Below, one piece after another: positions 53,847 through 61,978 of a DNA stretch of 64,000 nt (its first letter is position 1; each line of letters starts with the position of its first letter). The notes under the pieces are model-generated. The model saw only the letters and a program-made list of their open reading frames with translations, ran no database searches and was not told where the DNA came from. The stretch is from Halobacteriovorax sp. (GTDB lineage Bacteria; Bdellovibrionota; Bacteriovoracia; Bacteriovoracales; Bacteriovoracaceae): NCBI GenBank assembly GCA_002720865.1, contig PBIO01000011.1, positions 248,001 through 312,000 of the forward strand. The letters are read 5' to 3'. A program made the position numbers and the translations under genes.

Positions 53847-54743
53847 TTACTTTCTATTGTAACGAGAAGACTTTGGATTGTACCAACACTTAGGACGTGA
53901 TCCTTGAATCTGACCACCAGCTCTTGTACAAGTTCCAACACTTGGGTCTACATAACTTACGTCTACATATGCTCCTACTTTACAAAGAGAAGCTCTAAAG
54001 TATGTATCAAGTCTACACTGAGGCATTGGGTGTCCATGATATGTTGAAGTTACTTCTGTTGTTACAGGGTCAGAAAAATCAACAGCATTAGGTAGCTTTC
54101 TTAAATGTCTAAATAGTGAAGCGAGTGATTTTCCGGCCATGGCAGCTCTATAACAAATAGCCTTATCTTCAGCGTCTCTATAAGTTGCTGAACACTTACT
54201 TCTAACAGATCTATCAATTTTGATCTTCTTAGCAGCAGCAATATTATTTTCGTTGGCCCAAACCTTTCTAAGACATTTCATCGTTCCCCAGTAATCAGCT
54301 TGTCCCTCGTTTGAGGCCCAAACAACCTTACCGTTTCTAAACTTTTTTGGAGCTCCACCTAGGTGATGACCTAACTCATGACAAACAACTAAAGTAAAAC
54401 CGTCTTCAGTAATGGCGTGATGACGAGCTAACCCACCAAACATGCTAACCATCCATGTATCATTGATTTGTCTTGCGTAAGCATTAACTGTTCCGTCCAT
54501 CCACTTTCTTTCTACAACAAGCTTTCCACCGTGGTCAGAAACGATATCTTCGTAAACGCTTACAACTTTATCGATAGAAGAATTGAACTGTTCCTTAGTA
54601 ATTCCTCCAGCTGCCTTATCATCAACACTAATATAAAGATCATTTTCTTCTACAATTCCAGTCTCACCGTGAAGGTCGCAGGCTAATGTATTAGTAGAAA
54701 AAGTTAGTGCAGCAATCATTGCTAGAGTTTTGATAAATGACAT
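53847..54743 (-). CDS. Secreted zinc metallopeptidase
   Basis: 298 residues. Signal peptide (MSFIKTLAMIAALTFSTNTLA). FTLVVCHELGHHLGGAP has the zinc motif HELGHH with the extended HExxHxxG; NEGQADYWGT about 20 residues on supplies acidic residues that may complete the site. Several Cys in the C-terminal half (CKVGAYV, CWYNPK) suggest disulfides. AAGGAAA precedes the ATG. Not recognised as a named peptidase family. Confidence 0.85.
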   Translation of the reverse strand: MSFIKTLAMIAALTFSTNTLACDLHGETGIVEENDLYISVDDKAAGGITKEQFNSSIDKVVSVYEDIVSDHGGKLVVERKWMDGTVNAYARQINDTWMVSMFGGLARHHAITEDGFTLVVCHELGHHLGGAPKKFRNGKVVWASNEGQADYWGTMKCLRKVWANENNIAAAKKIKIDRSVRSKCSATYRDAEDKAICYRAAMAGKSLASLFRHLRKLPNAVDFSDPVTTEVTSTYHGHPMPQCRLDTYFRASLCKVGAYVDVSYVDPSVGTCTRAGGQIQGSRPKCWYNPKSSRYNRK

Positions 54744-54828
54744 GTAAGTTTCCTTCTGTTTTTGAGTAGGAACACAATAGGAGGGAGTACCCGACCTTAC
54801 AAGTCATGTAAGTTTATGTTGGAGTTTG

Positions 54829-54899
54829 GTGCCTGTTACCTTTTGGGACTAACTGCGTTACGCAAAGTGACGCAACTAGTCCCAAAAGGTAACAGGCAC
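54829..54899. repeat. Long palindromic repeat, copy 1 (REP-like)
   Basis: A 71-base inverted repeat: the arm GTGCCTGTTACC followed by TTTTGGGACT pairs with AGTCCCAAAA followed by GGTAACAGGCAC; an imperfect inner stem (AACTGCGT/ACGCAACT) completes it. It ends 8 bases from the hpf stop. A second copy lies at 58583-58655. The two copies differ in an arm base (T/A) with the matching change on the other arm, so pairing is preserved. REP/RAYT-type elements look like this; no transposase gene is in the window. Confidence 0.88.
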
Positions 54900-54907
54900 T
54901 TATAGGT

Positions 54908-55282
54908 CTAACCTACGTCATCGAAATCGTCTTCATCGTGATCCTGCCATGCGTCTTCAGGGTCGAGATGCACAGGGTCATGGTGTTTACGATGGATTCT
55001 ATTCTTAACCTTTTCTTTCTTTTTAACCAATTGCTTCTCAAGACGCTCCATAATTTTATCAATACTTTTATAGAGGCTGTCTTCCCCCGCCTTAGCGTGA
55101 AACTCTTGGCCTAGCCCAAAAAGGGAAACTTCAGCATGATGAACCTGATCTGTTGTAAAGCAATGCCATTTAATATGGGTATTGCCGTCCAGGTACTTAT
55201 TCAGTTTTTCAGACTTCTCCCTAATTCTTTCATCAAGAGCAGGAGTATGTTCTAGATGCTGAAATTCAATAGTAATTTTCAT
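54908..55282 (-). CDS. hpf: Ribosome hibernation-promoting factor, short form
   Basis: 124 residues from the ATG at 55282, preceded by GGAG at 8 bases; the longer frame adds 11 residues. MKITIEFQHLEHTPALDERI is the family start, followed by the HPF/YfiA fold (WHCFTTDQVHHAEVSLFG and so on). The C-terminal dimer domain of long HPF is absent; the tail is His/Asp-rich. It is the last gene of the lptCA-lptB-rpoN-hpf series, a common order in proteobacteria. Confidence 0.92.
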   Translation of the reverse strand: MKITIEFQHLEHTPALDERIREKSEKLNKYLDGNTHIKWHCFTTDQVHHAEVSLFGLGQEFHAKAGEDSLYKSIDKIMERLEKQLVKKKEKVKNRIHRKHHDPVHLDPEDAWQDHDEDDFDDVG

Positions 55283-55354
55283 AAACTGGTCTCCAAAATT
55301 GTTAAGCAATTCCATTGCCTCTATATATGATAGTCCTTTTTCGGTTTGCCTGTT

Positions 55355-56821
55355 TTAGCCTTTAATCTTTCGTTTAGAAGAAGACAGTATTCCCAGCATT
55401 TCTCTATACTTGGCGACCGTACGACGGGCAACTTTTACATCATCCCGACTAAGAAGCTCTGCAATCTTTTGATCAGATAAAGGCTTCTTAGTGTTTTCGT
55501 TGTCTACTAAAGACTTGATCTTTAGCTTGAGAACTTCACTAGAAATATCGACTCCACCATCTTTACCGCCTACCCCTGAGTTAAAGAAATACTTCAGCTC
55601 AAAAAGTCCGATTGGCGTGTGCATATATTTATTTGTGGTCACACGCGAAACAGTTGATTCGTGCATACCAATTTCATTAGCAATATTTTTAAGAACCATC
55701 GGTTTTAAAAACTCTGGTCCTTTCTTAAAAAATTCTTGTTGCTGACTAACAATCGCTTCAGCGACTTTGTGAATTGTTCGCTGACGATTTTGAATTGATT
55801 TAATTAGCCAACGAGCCTTATTAAGCTTATCAGTTACGAAGTCAGTCGCTTCTGTGTTCATGCTTGGGTCTTTTAGCATTTGCTGATAAAGCTGCGAGAT
55901 ACGAAGTCTTGGAACTCCTTCATCATTAACTTTAACAACGAACACTCCACCTACTTCTACAACGTAGATATCTGGCACAACATAATGAGTATCAGCGGGA
56001 GAAATAAGACGCCCCGGCTTTGGGTGAAAGTTTTGTAAGAGCTGACAGGTTTGTTTAACCGTTTCTGAGGTTACACCTGTTGTTTTAGCAATTTTTTCAA
56101 AATCATTACAACGAATATCTTCTAAGTGATCTCTAATAATTTTTTCTAAAAGCGGCGAACGCTCCTCTGCAATCTTGGCTTGTGCAAGTAAACAGTCCAC
56201 AAGATTTTCTGACCCACATCCAACGGGGTCTAATCTTTGGATCATTTCAAGAAGTGAGAAGGCATGTTCCCTATCAAGATCAGTTTCTGCGATTAATTCT
56301 TCAAATGGATGAGCGAGATATCCATCATCATTAATCGAGTAAACAATTTCCATAGCAAACTTCATCTCTTCTTCGTTCAGGTCTTCCATACGAAGTTGCC
56401 ATTCAAGATGCTCCACAAGTGTGGCTCCACGGCTTACAATATTTTCGTAATTTGGAAGTTCATCTAAGTCAGCCTTAGCCATAGAGGGAGGTGAACTTGA
56501 GTTACTTTCATATGTATCTACATAAGTTTGCCAATCAAAATCATCCCCTTCCTTTTTCATAAGAGGATCTTCTTTAATCGAATCTGGTGATGATTCCTGG
56601 TTCTGCCCTTCAAGAGTTTCGACTTTGTAGTCGGCCTCGTTTTTAGCATCCGAACCGTCGACTCCGAGTTCTTCCAACATAGGATTCTCGACCATTTCCT
56701 CAGAAATTAAGTTGGTCATCTCCATGTGGGTCAGAGTGAGAAGCTTGATGGCCTGCTGAAGCTGAGGCGTCATCATAAGACTCTGCGTCTGCTTCATGTG
56801 TTGACCTAATTTAACCGCCAT
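55355..56821 (-). CDS. rpoN: RNA polymerase sigma-54 factor
   Basis: 488 residues. Region I opens GQHMKQTQSLMMTPQLQQAIKLL; the acidic region II is followed by the core-binding part, and the RpoN box ARRTVAKYRE lies at 465-474. It needs enhancer-binding activators and directs transcription from -24/-12 promoters. It lies 19 bases after lptB and about 72 bases before hpf. Confidence 0.97.
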   Translation of the reverse strand: MAVKLGQHMKQTQSLMMTPQLQQAIKLLTLTHMEMTNLISEEMVENPMLEELGVDGSDAKNEADYKVETLEGQNQESSPDSIKEDPLMKKEGDDFDWQTYVDTYESNSSSPPSMAKADLDELPNYENIVSRGATLVEHLEWQLRMEDLNEEEMKFAMEIVYSINDDGYLAHPFEELIAETDLDREHAFSLLEMIQRLDPVGCGSENLVDCLLAQAKIAEERSPLLEKIIRDHLEDIRCNDFEKIAKTTGVTSETVKQTCQLLQNFHPKPGRLISPADTHYVVPDIYVVEVGGVFVVKVNDEGVPRLRISQLYQQMLKDPSMNTEATDFVTDKLNKARWLIKSIQNRQRTIHKVAEAIVSQQQEFFKKGPEFLKPMVLKNIANEIGMHESTVSRVTTNKYMHTPIGLFELKYFFNSGVGGKDGGVDISSEVLKLKIKSLVDNENTKKPLSDQKIAELLSRDDVKVARRTVAKYREMLGILSSSKRKIKG

Positions 56822-56840
56822 AATTTACTCGCTTGGCGAA

Positions 56841-57572
56841 TTACATCCTGAATTCTTCTCCTAAGTAGAACTTCCTTGCTCTATCGTTATTAATAATTTC
56901 TTCCGGTGTTCCGCTTACAAGCAATTCACCGCTATTCATAATATAAGCTCGATCAACAATTCCAAGAGTCTCTCTCACATTGTGATCGGTAATAAGGACG
57001 CCGATGTTTCTTGATTTAAGTCCTGTAATAATGGACTGAATATCACTAACAGCTAATGGATCAACCCCAGCGAAGGGCTCATCAAGTAAGACAAACTTTG
57101 GTTCAAGGGCTAGAGCTCTAGCAATCTCAACTCTTCTCCTCTCTCCACCTGAAAGAGCATTCCCCTTACTTTGTCTAATATGATCCAGACCGAAGTCCTT
57201 AATCAGTGAGTTCAATAAGGTCTTCTTTTTTGTCTTAGGAAGATTCCTATTTTCAAGCACTGAAAAAATATTTTCTTCTACTGAAAGGTCTCTAAAAACG
57301 CTGGCCTCTTGTGGTAAGTAACCAACTCCCTTAAGAGCTCTTTCATGAATCGGAAGAGGAGTTAAATCTTCACCCGACAAATTAATCATACCTTCGTCGG
57401 CCTTAACCAGACCGACCATCATATAAAAAGATGTGGTTTTTCCAGCTCCATTAGGACCAAGTAAACCTACCACTTCACCTTGATGAACTTTTAGGCCCAC
57501 ATCACTTACGACAGTCCTGCTGCCATAAGTTTTCTTTAAATTTTTAGCTTCTAAATAACTTGTTGCTTCCAT
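56841..57572 (-). CDS. lptB: LPS export ABC transporter ATPase
   Basis: 243 residues, family length. Walker A GPNGAGKTT, signature LSGGERRRVEIARAL, Walker B VLLDEPFAGVDP and the LptB-type D-loop. It powers LPS extraction from the inner membrane with LptFG, whose genes are not in the window. It lies 4 bases after the lptC/A-like gene. Confidence 0.96.
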   Translation of the reverse strand: MEATSYLEAKNLKKTYGSRTVVSDVGLKVHQGEVVGLLGPNGAGKTTSFYMMVGLVKADEGMINLSGEDLTPLPIHERALKGVGYLPQEASVFRDLSVEENIFSVLENRNLPKTKKKTLLNSLIKDFGLDHIRQSKGNALSGGERRRVEIARALALEPKFVLLDEPFAGVDPLAVSDIQSIITGLKSRNIGVLITDHNVRETLGIVDRAYIMNSGELLVSGTPEEIINNDRARKFYLGEEFRM

Positions 57573-57576
57573 AGCC

Positions 57577-58566
57577 TCACTTCAAATCAAATTTGGTATT
57601 GGCATCATCTACCTCTACCACTTCGTTATTTTCTCTAAGAACAATCTTATTGCCCTTAATCACATCCTTATGTTGGTAAACCTTTGGTGCCCCAGTTAGT
57701 ACAATTTTTCCTTCACTTACGATCCCCTCCAACTTTTCGGAGAAGGCACGCCTTGTGAAAGAGGAACTTCCATCACTTGGAACAACGGTTTCCACTATCT
57801 TCACATCGTCATAAAGGACGAAATACTTGAGTCTTTTATTATAGTTTTCGAGAAATATTTCTCCCTTCAAAGCATCAGCCGCAAATGACTGTTTTTTAAG
57901 GCTTACATCGTCAATTAGGTCTATTTGGTGCTTCTTCATGTCTAAGTCTAACTTATTGGAATTAAAATAAACGCTCTGCTCATAGGCCCTCTTCCTAAGG
58001 ATCTTACCCCTAACCTTTCCAAGATATTGAGACTTTTCGGATTTTGGATAACTTATAGCGCTTTCAGAGAAGATTTCAATTTCATCTCCAGTTTTTTTGG
58101 ATTTTGAGAAGGTATGCACATTTCCAGTAGATACGAGTTTGTCTGAAACAATATTATAATCAAGCTTATCGGAGCTATACCTTGAAAGGTCGACTTCCAT
58201 TGTGACCTCGCCTTCAAGCATAAGCTCTTCCTTCCCTTCCTTTAAGAGTCCGGTCTTTCCCTTATAGTTAATTGGTTCTCCAGTGCCAGTATAGGCAATA
58301 CCCTTTGGAGTTAAAAAGACTGTTCTTCCCGTATTGCTATCAAGGGCAAGTTGAGAGGCTAATAGAGTTAAAGACTTCTTATCGTTTTTAACTAAAAAGT
58401 ATTCGGCCTCTTTAAAAAAGCTTTCTTCATTTTGTTTGGTAGGTACTGCAGAAGACTTTAAATTTCTAAACTCTCCCCCGTCCCATTTACCTATTAAAGA
58501 TAAGGCAATGATACCGAAGCAAAGACCCACAAAAACAAAAATAGTTAACCACTGAACTCGTTTCAC
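57577..58566 (-). CDS. LptC-LptA-like fused LPS transport protein
   Basis: 329 residues from a GTG. An N-terminal membrane helix (about 8-24) is as in LptC. The rest has two stretches of the OstA/LptA-type beta-jellyroll: the middle part (about 110-190) is LptC-like and the last 100 residues read GAPKVYQHKDVIKGNKIVL as in LptA. Its length, about 150 residues above LptC alone, and its place upstream of lptB, where lptC and lptA would both stand, support a fused protein. A single long LptC is the alternative. Confidence 0.75.
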   Translation of the reverse strand: MKRVQWLTIFVFVGLCFGIIALSLIGKWDGGEFRNLKSSAVPTKQNEESFFKEAEYFLVKNDKKSLTLLASQLALDSNTGRTVFLTPKGIAYTGTGEPINYKGKTGLLKEGKEELMLEGEVTMEVDLSRYSSDKLDYNIVSDKLVSTGNVHTFSKSKKTGDEIEIFSESAISYPKSEKSQYLGKVRGKILRKRAYEQSVYFNSNKLDLDMKKHQIDLIDDVSLKKQSFAADALKGEIFLENYNKRLKYFVLYDDVKIVETVVPSDGSSSFTRRAFSEKLEGIVSEGKIVLTGAPKVYQHKDVIKGNKIVLRENNEVVEVDDANTKFDLK

Positions 58567-58582
58567 TAGATCATTCTAACAT

Positions 58583-58655
58583 AGTGCCAGTTACCTTTTG
58601 GGACTTTGGGCGTTAATAAAAATAACGCCTTAGGTCCCAAAAGGTAACTGGCACT
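58583..58655. repeat. Long palindromic repeat, copy 2 (REP-like)
   Basis: A 73-base inverted repeat with arm AGTGCCAGTTACC followed by TTTTGGGAC and its complement GTCCCAAAA followed by GGTAACTGGCACT; inner arms GGCGTTA/TAACGCC. It lies in the divergent gap between the lptC/A-like gene (start 58566) and mutS (58712), so it must overlap or adjoin both promoters. It is closely related to copy 1 near hpf. Confidence 0.88.
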
Positions 58656-58711
58656 TATGATTGTTTTAGGATATTCTTGAGCCACCAAGTCAAATAAACA
58701 GGAAGACAACT

Positions 58712-61363
58712 TTGGCCGTGACCACACTAACGGAGCTTCTATCTGCTGATGTGAAGCTAACTCCAATGATGGAGCAATATACCTCGCTTAAGAAAAACCA
58801 TATGGAAGATATTGTTTTCTTTCGAATGGGAGACTTCTACGAAGTATTCTTTGAGGACGCTGAGAAGTGTTCAAAAATCCTAAATATTGCCATGACTCAT
58901 AGAGGCAAGGTCGGAGGAATCCCGATTCCCATGGCCGGAATTCCTCATCATGCTGCTTCTGCTTATATCGACAGAATTACTGAGGCCGGTCTAAAAGTTG
59001 CCGTTTGCGAACAAGTCCAAGACCCAAAAGATGCGGTTGGAATTGTTAAAAGAGCCATTGTTCAGGTTGTTAGTCCTGGGATGCCTTACGATATTGAAAG
59101 AACCGGAGCTGCCGAGCACCGCTATATGGCCGTGGCTCATTTTGAAAATGGAGTTTATTTTCTCACTGCCTTAGATTTTACAACTGGCGAGTTTTTCGGC
59201 CAAAAATTTCAAACGACAGAAGACTTTCTAGAAGGCCTGAGGCTTGTGCACCCAAGTGAGTTCATTACATATATGGGCCAATGGGAAGAGACACCTGAAG
59301 TGGAAAAACTACTTGAAGCTATGGGAACTCTCAAGACTCGTCTAAGTGATGATTACTTCAATCCAAAAGTTAGCAATATCTATACGGAAAAATTAATTCC
59401 AGGTCATAAAAGAGATAAGATTTTAAAACTAAATCATGAAGTTTTAGCTCCAATTGGTGCCCTCGCCTATTATGTTTGCTCAACTCAACAGCTAGACGAC
59501 TTTTTTCATATCCGTCCTTTTCAGCTTAGGAATGACGAGAATAAATTAAGAGTTACTCTACCTACTTTAGTCGGTTTAGAAATTCTTCCAAAAAGTAGAG
59601 AAACTTATAAGGATTCTGTTTTAGGTTTTTTTGATAAAACAAAAACAGCTATCGGTTCAAGATCCCTTAAGAAGCAATTTGTTTCTCCCTCACGTTCTAA
59701 AGAAGTTATTCTTCAAAGACAGAACTTAATCAAGTTCCTACTAGAGGATACTGAGAAGCTAGAGGCTATTCGAGAAGAGCTCTCAGAAGTTAGGGACCTA
59801 GAGAGAATACTGGCTAAAACCGGAACGAATCGAGCTACGGCCGGTGACCTCCTGAATATAGCCTCTTCTTACCGTGCCTATGAAAAGCTATCCACTCTCA
59901 TTGGAAAAAATAAATTCAATGTTTGGAAAGAGCTTTCTAAAAAAGAGCAAGAGTCTTTAGAGAAAATCAGCTCTACGATTGATAAAACAATTAATGATGA
60001 GATTGGCGCTGCTCTTGAAAAAGGAAACCTTATTAAAAAAGGTGCGAGTAAAAAAAGAGATCGTCTCGCCAAGCTCTCAAAGAATGCTCACGAAGAAATG
60101 GTAGAGATGGAAGAGCGCTACCGCGAAGAAACGGGAATCCCAAAATTAAAAATTAAGCATAATAATGTTGCCGGTTATTTTATTGAGGTCAGTAAGACCC
60201 ATTCTAACAAAGTTCCTAAAAGCTTTAATCGAAGACAAACTCTTGTTAATAGCGAACGCTATACAACTCCAGAGCTCGATGCCTTTGAAAAAGAAATGCT
60301 TTCAGCAAAAGAAAAACTAGAGCGACTTGAACGAGAAATCTTCAAGGCCCTTGTTTCTGATATTAATGAGAACTCTGGTCTAATTCAAAAGCTAGCTGAT
60401 CTTCTTTCCTTGATGGACGTCTTTCAAAGCTTTACCTGGATGGCACTCCAGGAGAATTTATCTTGCCCGGTAATTCATGAAGATAAAAAAATAGTTAATT
60501 TAAACAGCGCTTGGCATCCACTTATAAAATCAGTTCTCTCAGAGAAGTTTGTACCTCATAATTTGTTATTGAATGAAGATTGCTTTTTTGGGCTAATCAC
60601 TGGTCCAAATATGGCCGGTAAAACGACGGTGATGAGAGAAGTTGCTATTGTTCAGCTTCTAGCGCAGCTTGGAAGCTTTGTTCCGGCAAAATCAGCAGAG
60701 CTCGGTCTATGTGACCATCTTTTTTCAAGACTTGGGGCCAGTGACGATATTCTAAAAGGTCAATCAACCTTTATGGTAGAAATGGCCGAAACAGCGGAAA
60801 TCATCAGACATGCTACGGACCGTTCATTAATTATTTTGGATGAGGTTGGCAGAGGAACTTCAACCTATGATGGTCTTTCAATTGCTTGGTCTCTTTGCGA
60901 ACATTTCTTAGCTGAAACAAAAGCTATTACCTTATTTGCAACTCATTACCATGAACTAATCGACTTAGCTGACAAAGAAGAGTTTGCTAAAAACTTAACT
61001 GTTGAAACCTTAAATAATAATGGTGAAGTTCAATTCCTTTATAACCTCGTGGAAAGAGCTGCTAGCCAAAGTTTTGGTATTTACGTTGCGAAGATGGCGG
61101 GGCTACCAAAGAAGGTTCTACTCAGATCTCAAGAGCTTTTAATGCAACTTGAAAATGAAGATCGTTCGGAAATTGATATCGAAGTAAAGAAAAAGGGATG
61201 TCAGCTTGATATGTTCCCCATGGAAGAGAAAATTGTTATTCCTGAGCATTTAAAGAAGATTGATAGTGAACTTCAGGATATCGATATAATGAATATGACA
61301 CCAATAGAGGCCATGAAAAAGCTCCATGACCTTCAACAAACGTCGATTGATTCGTTACATTAG
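58712..61363 (+). CDS. mutS: DNA mismatch repair protein MutS
   Basis: 883 residues from a TTG with AGGA at good spacing. The mismatch-binding FYE (42-44) is in RMGDFYEVF; connector, lever and clamp domains follow; Walker A GPNMAGKTTVMREVA is at about 630 and DEVGRGTSTYDG at about 709. It recognises mispairs and recruits MutL. Its stop overlaps the convergent small secreted gene by 4 bases. Confidence 0.97.
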   Translation: MAVTTLTELLSADVKLTPMMEQYTSLKKNHMEDIVFFRMGDFYEVFFEDAEKCSKILNIAMTHRGKVGGIPIPMAGIPHHAASAYIDRITEAGLKVAVCEQVQDPKDAVGIVKRAIVQVVSPGMPYDIERTGAAEHRYMAVAHFENGVYFLTALDFTTGEFFGQKFQTTEDFLEGLRLVHPSEFITYMGQWEETPEVEKLLEAMGTLKTRLSDDYFNPKVSNIYTEKLIPGHKRDKILKLNHEVLAPIGALAYYVCSTQQLDDFFHIRPFQLRNDENKLRVTLPTLVGLEILPKSRETYKDSVLGFFDKTKTAIGSRSLKKQFVSPSRSKEVILQRQNLIKFLLEDTEKLEAIREELSEVRDLERILAKTGTNRATAGDLLNIASSYRAYEKLSTLIGKNKFNVWKELSKKEQESLEKISSTIDKTINDEIGAALEKGNLIKKGASKKRDRLAKLSKNAHEEMVEMEERYREETGIPKLKIKHNNVAGYFIEVSKTHSNKVPKSFNRRQTLVNSERYTTPELDAFEKEMLSAKEKLERLEREIFKALVSDINENSGLIQKLADLLSLMDVFQSFTWMALQENLSCPVIHEDKKIVNLNSAWHPLIKSVLSEKFVPHNLLLNEDCFFGLITGPNMAGKTTVMREVAIVQLLAQLGSFVPAKSAELGLCDHLFSRLGASDDILKGQSTFMVEMAETAEIIRHATDRSLIILDEVGRGTSTYDGLSIAWSLCEHFLAETKAITLFATHYHELIDLADKEEFAKNLTVETLNNNGEVQFLYNLVERAASQSFGIYVAKMAGLPKKVLLRSQELLMQLENEDRSEIDIEVKKKGCQLDMFPMEEKIVIPEHLKKIDSELQDIDIMNMTPIEAMKKLHDLQQTSIDSLH

Positions 61364-61878
61364 TTTCCGCATTTAGCGTCAACGAATTCTAGCATTGTAA
61401 TATCTTTTGCTCTTTGAACGGTTTCAGAAAGAGCTCCAATTCCAATTCTAAGGGACTGGAAAAGCCTTCCAAGACCAGTCTTTCCTTCTGAATCTCTTTT
61501 AACTTCCTCAATTACTTGCTGCATCTTCTTGGAGTACGTTATTTCTGTTTGATTACCCATCAAAATGGCACCAAGCTTTACGTTCTCCCTAAGGTCTGTA
61601 TAAAGTTCTTTATATGCTTTTACACATTTACCTACTGATGGGTTTTCAAACGCCAAGCAGGTCGTTCTAATTCCACTTAGAATGGTAGAGTTTGCACTAA
61701 CGGCAGTAGACATTTCAAATCTATTATAACTGCCGTCATTAAATCTTCTGATATATTCTTCAAGGTTTATATAACCCGTTCTATAAGCATCAATACAGTC
61801 TTGATTAGAAATTAAAGGATCACCAGCAAAGGATTGCGATGAAAAGACGATTAGAAATAAAAGAAATAGCTTCTTCAT
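61360..61878 (-). CDS. Small exported Cys-containing protein
   Basis: 172 residues from the ATG at 61878, preceded by GGAG; a longer frame is rejected. Signal peptide MKKLFLLFLIVFSSQSFA. The mature helical part has six Cys, among them CLAF, CVKAYKEL and the C-terminal CGN. No family is recognised. It stands alone between convergent mutS and the terminator of the thioredoxin-like gene. Confidence 0.72.
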   Translation of the reverse strand: MKKLFLLFLIVFSSQSFAGDPLISNQDCIDAYRTGYINLEEYIRRFNDGSYNRFEMSTAVSANSTILSGIRTTCLAFENPSVGKCVKAYKELYTDLRENVKLGAILMGNQTEITYSKKMQQVIEEVKRDSEGKTGLGRLFQSLRIGIGALSETVQRAKDITMLEFVDAKCGN

Positions 61879-61914
61879 TAGGACTCCATTAATAGTTTTC
61901 TTTATTATGAAGTC

Positions 61915-61941
61915 CAAAAAAAAAAGGGGATTTAATCCCCT
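61915..61941 (-). terminator. Terminator of the thioredoxin-like gene
   Basis: On the minus strand AAGGGGA and TCCCCTT (plus 61923-61941) form a stem with a short AT loop followed by a long T run (plus A run 61917-61924). Confidence 0.8.
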
Positions 61942-61978
61942 TATTCAGCTAAAAATTACATGTTCATTTTTTAGACAA

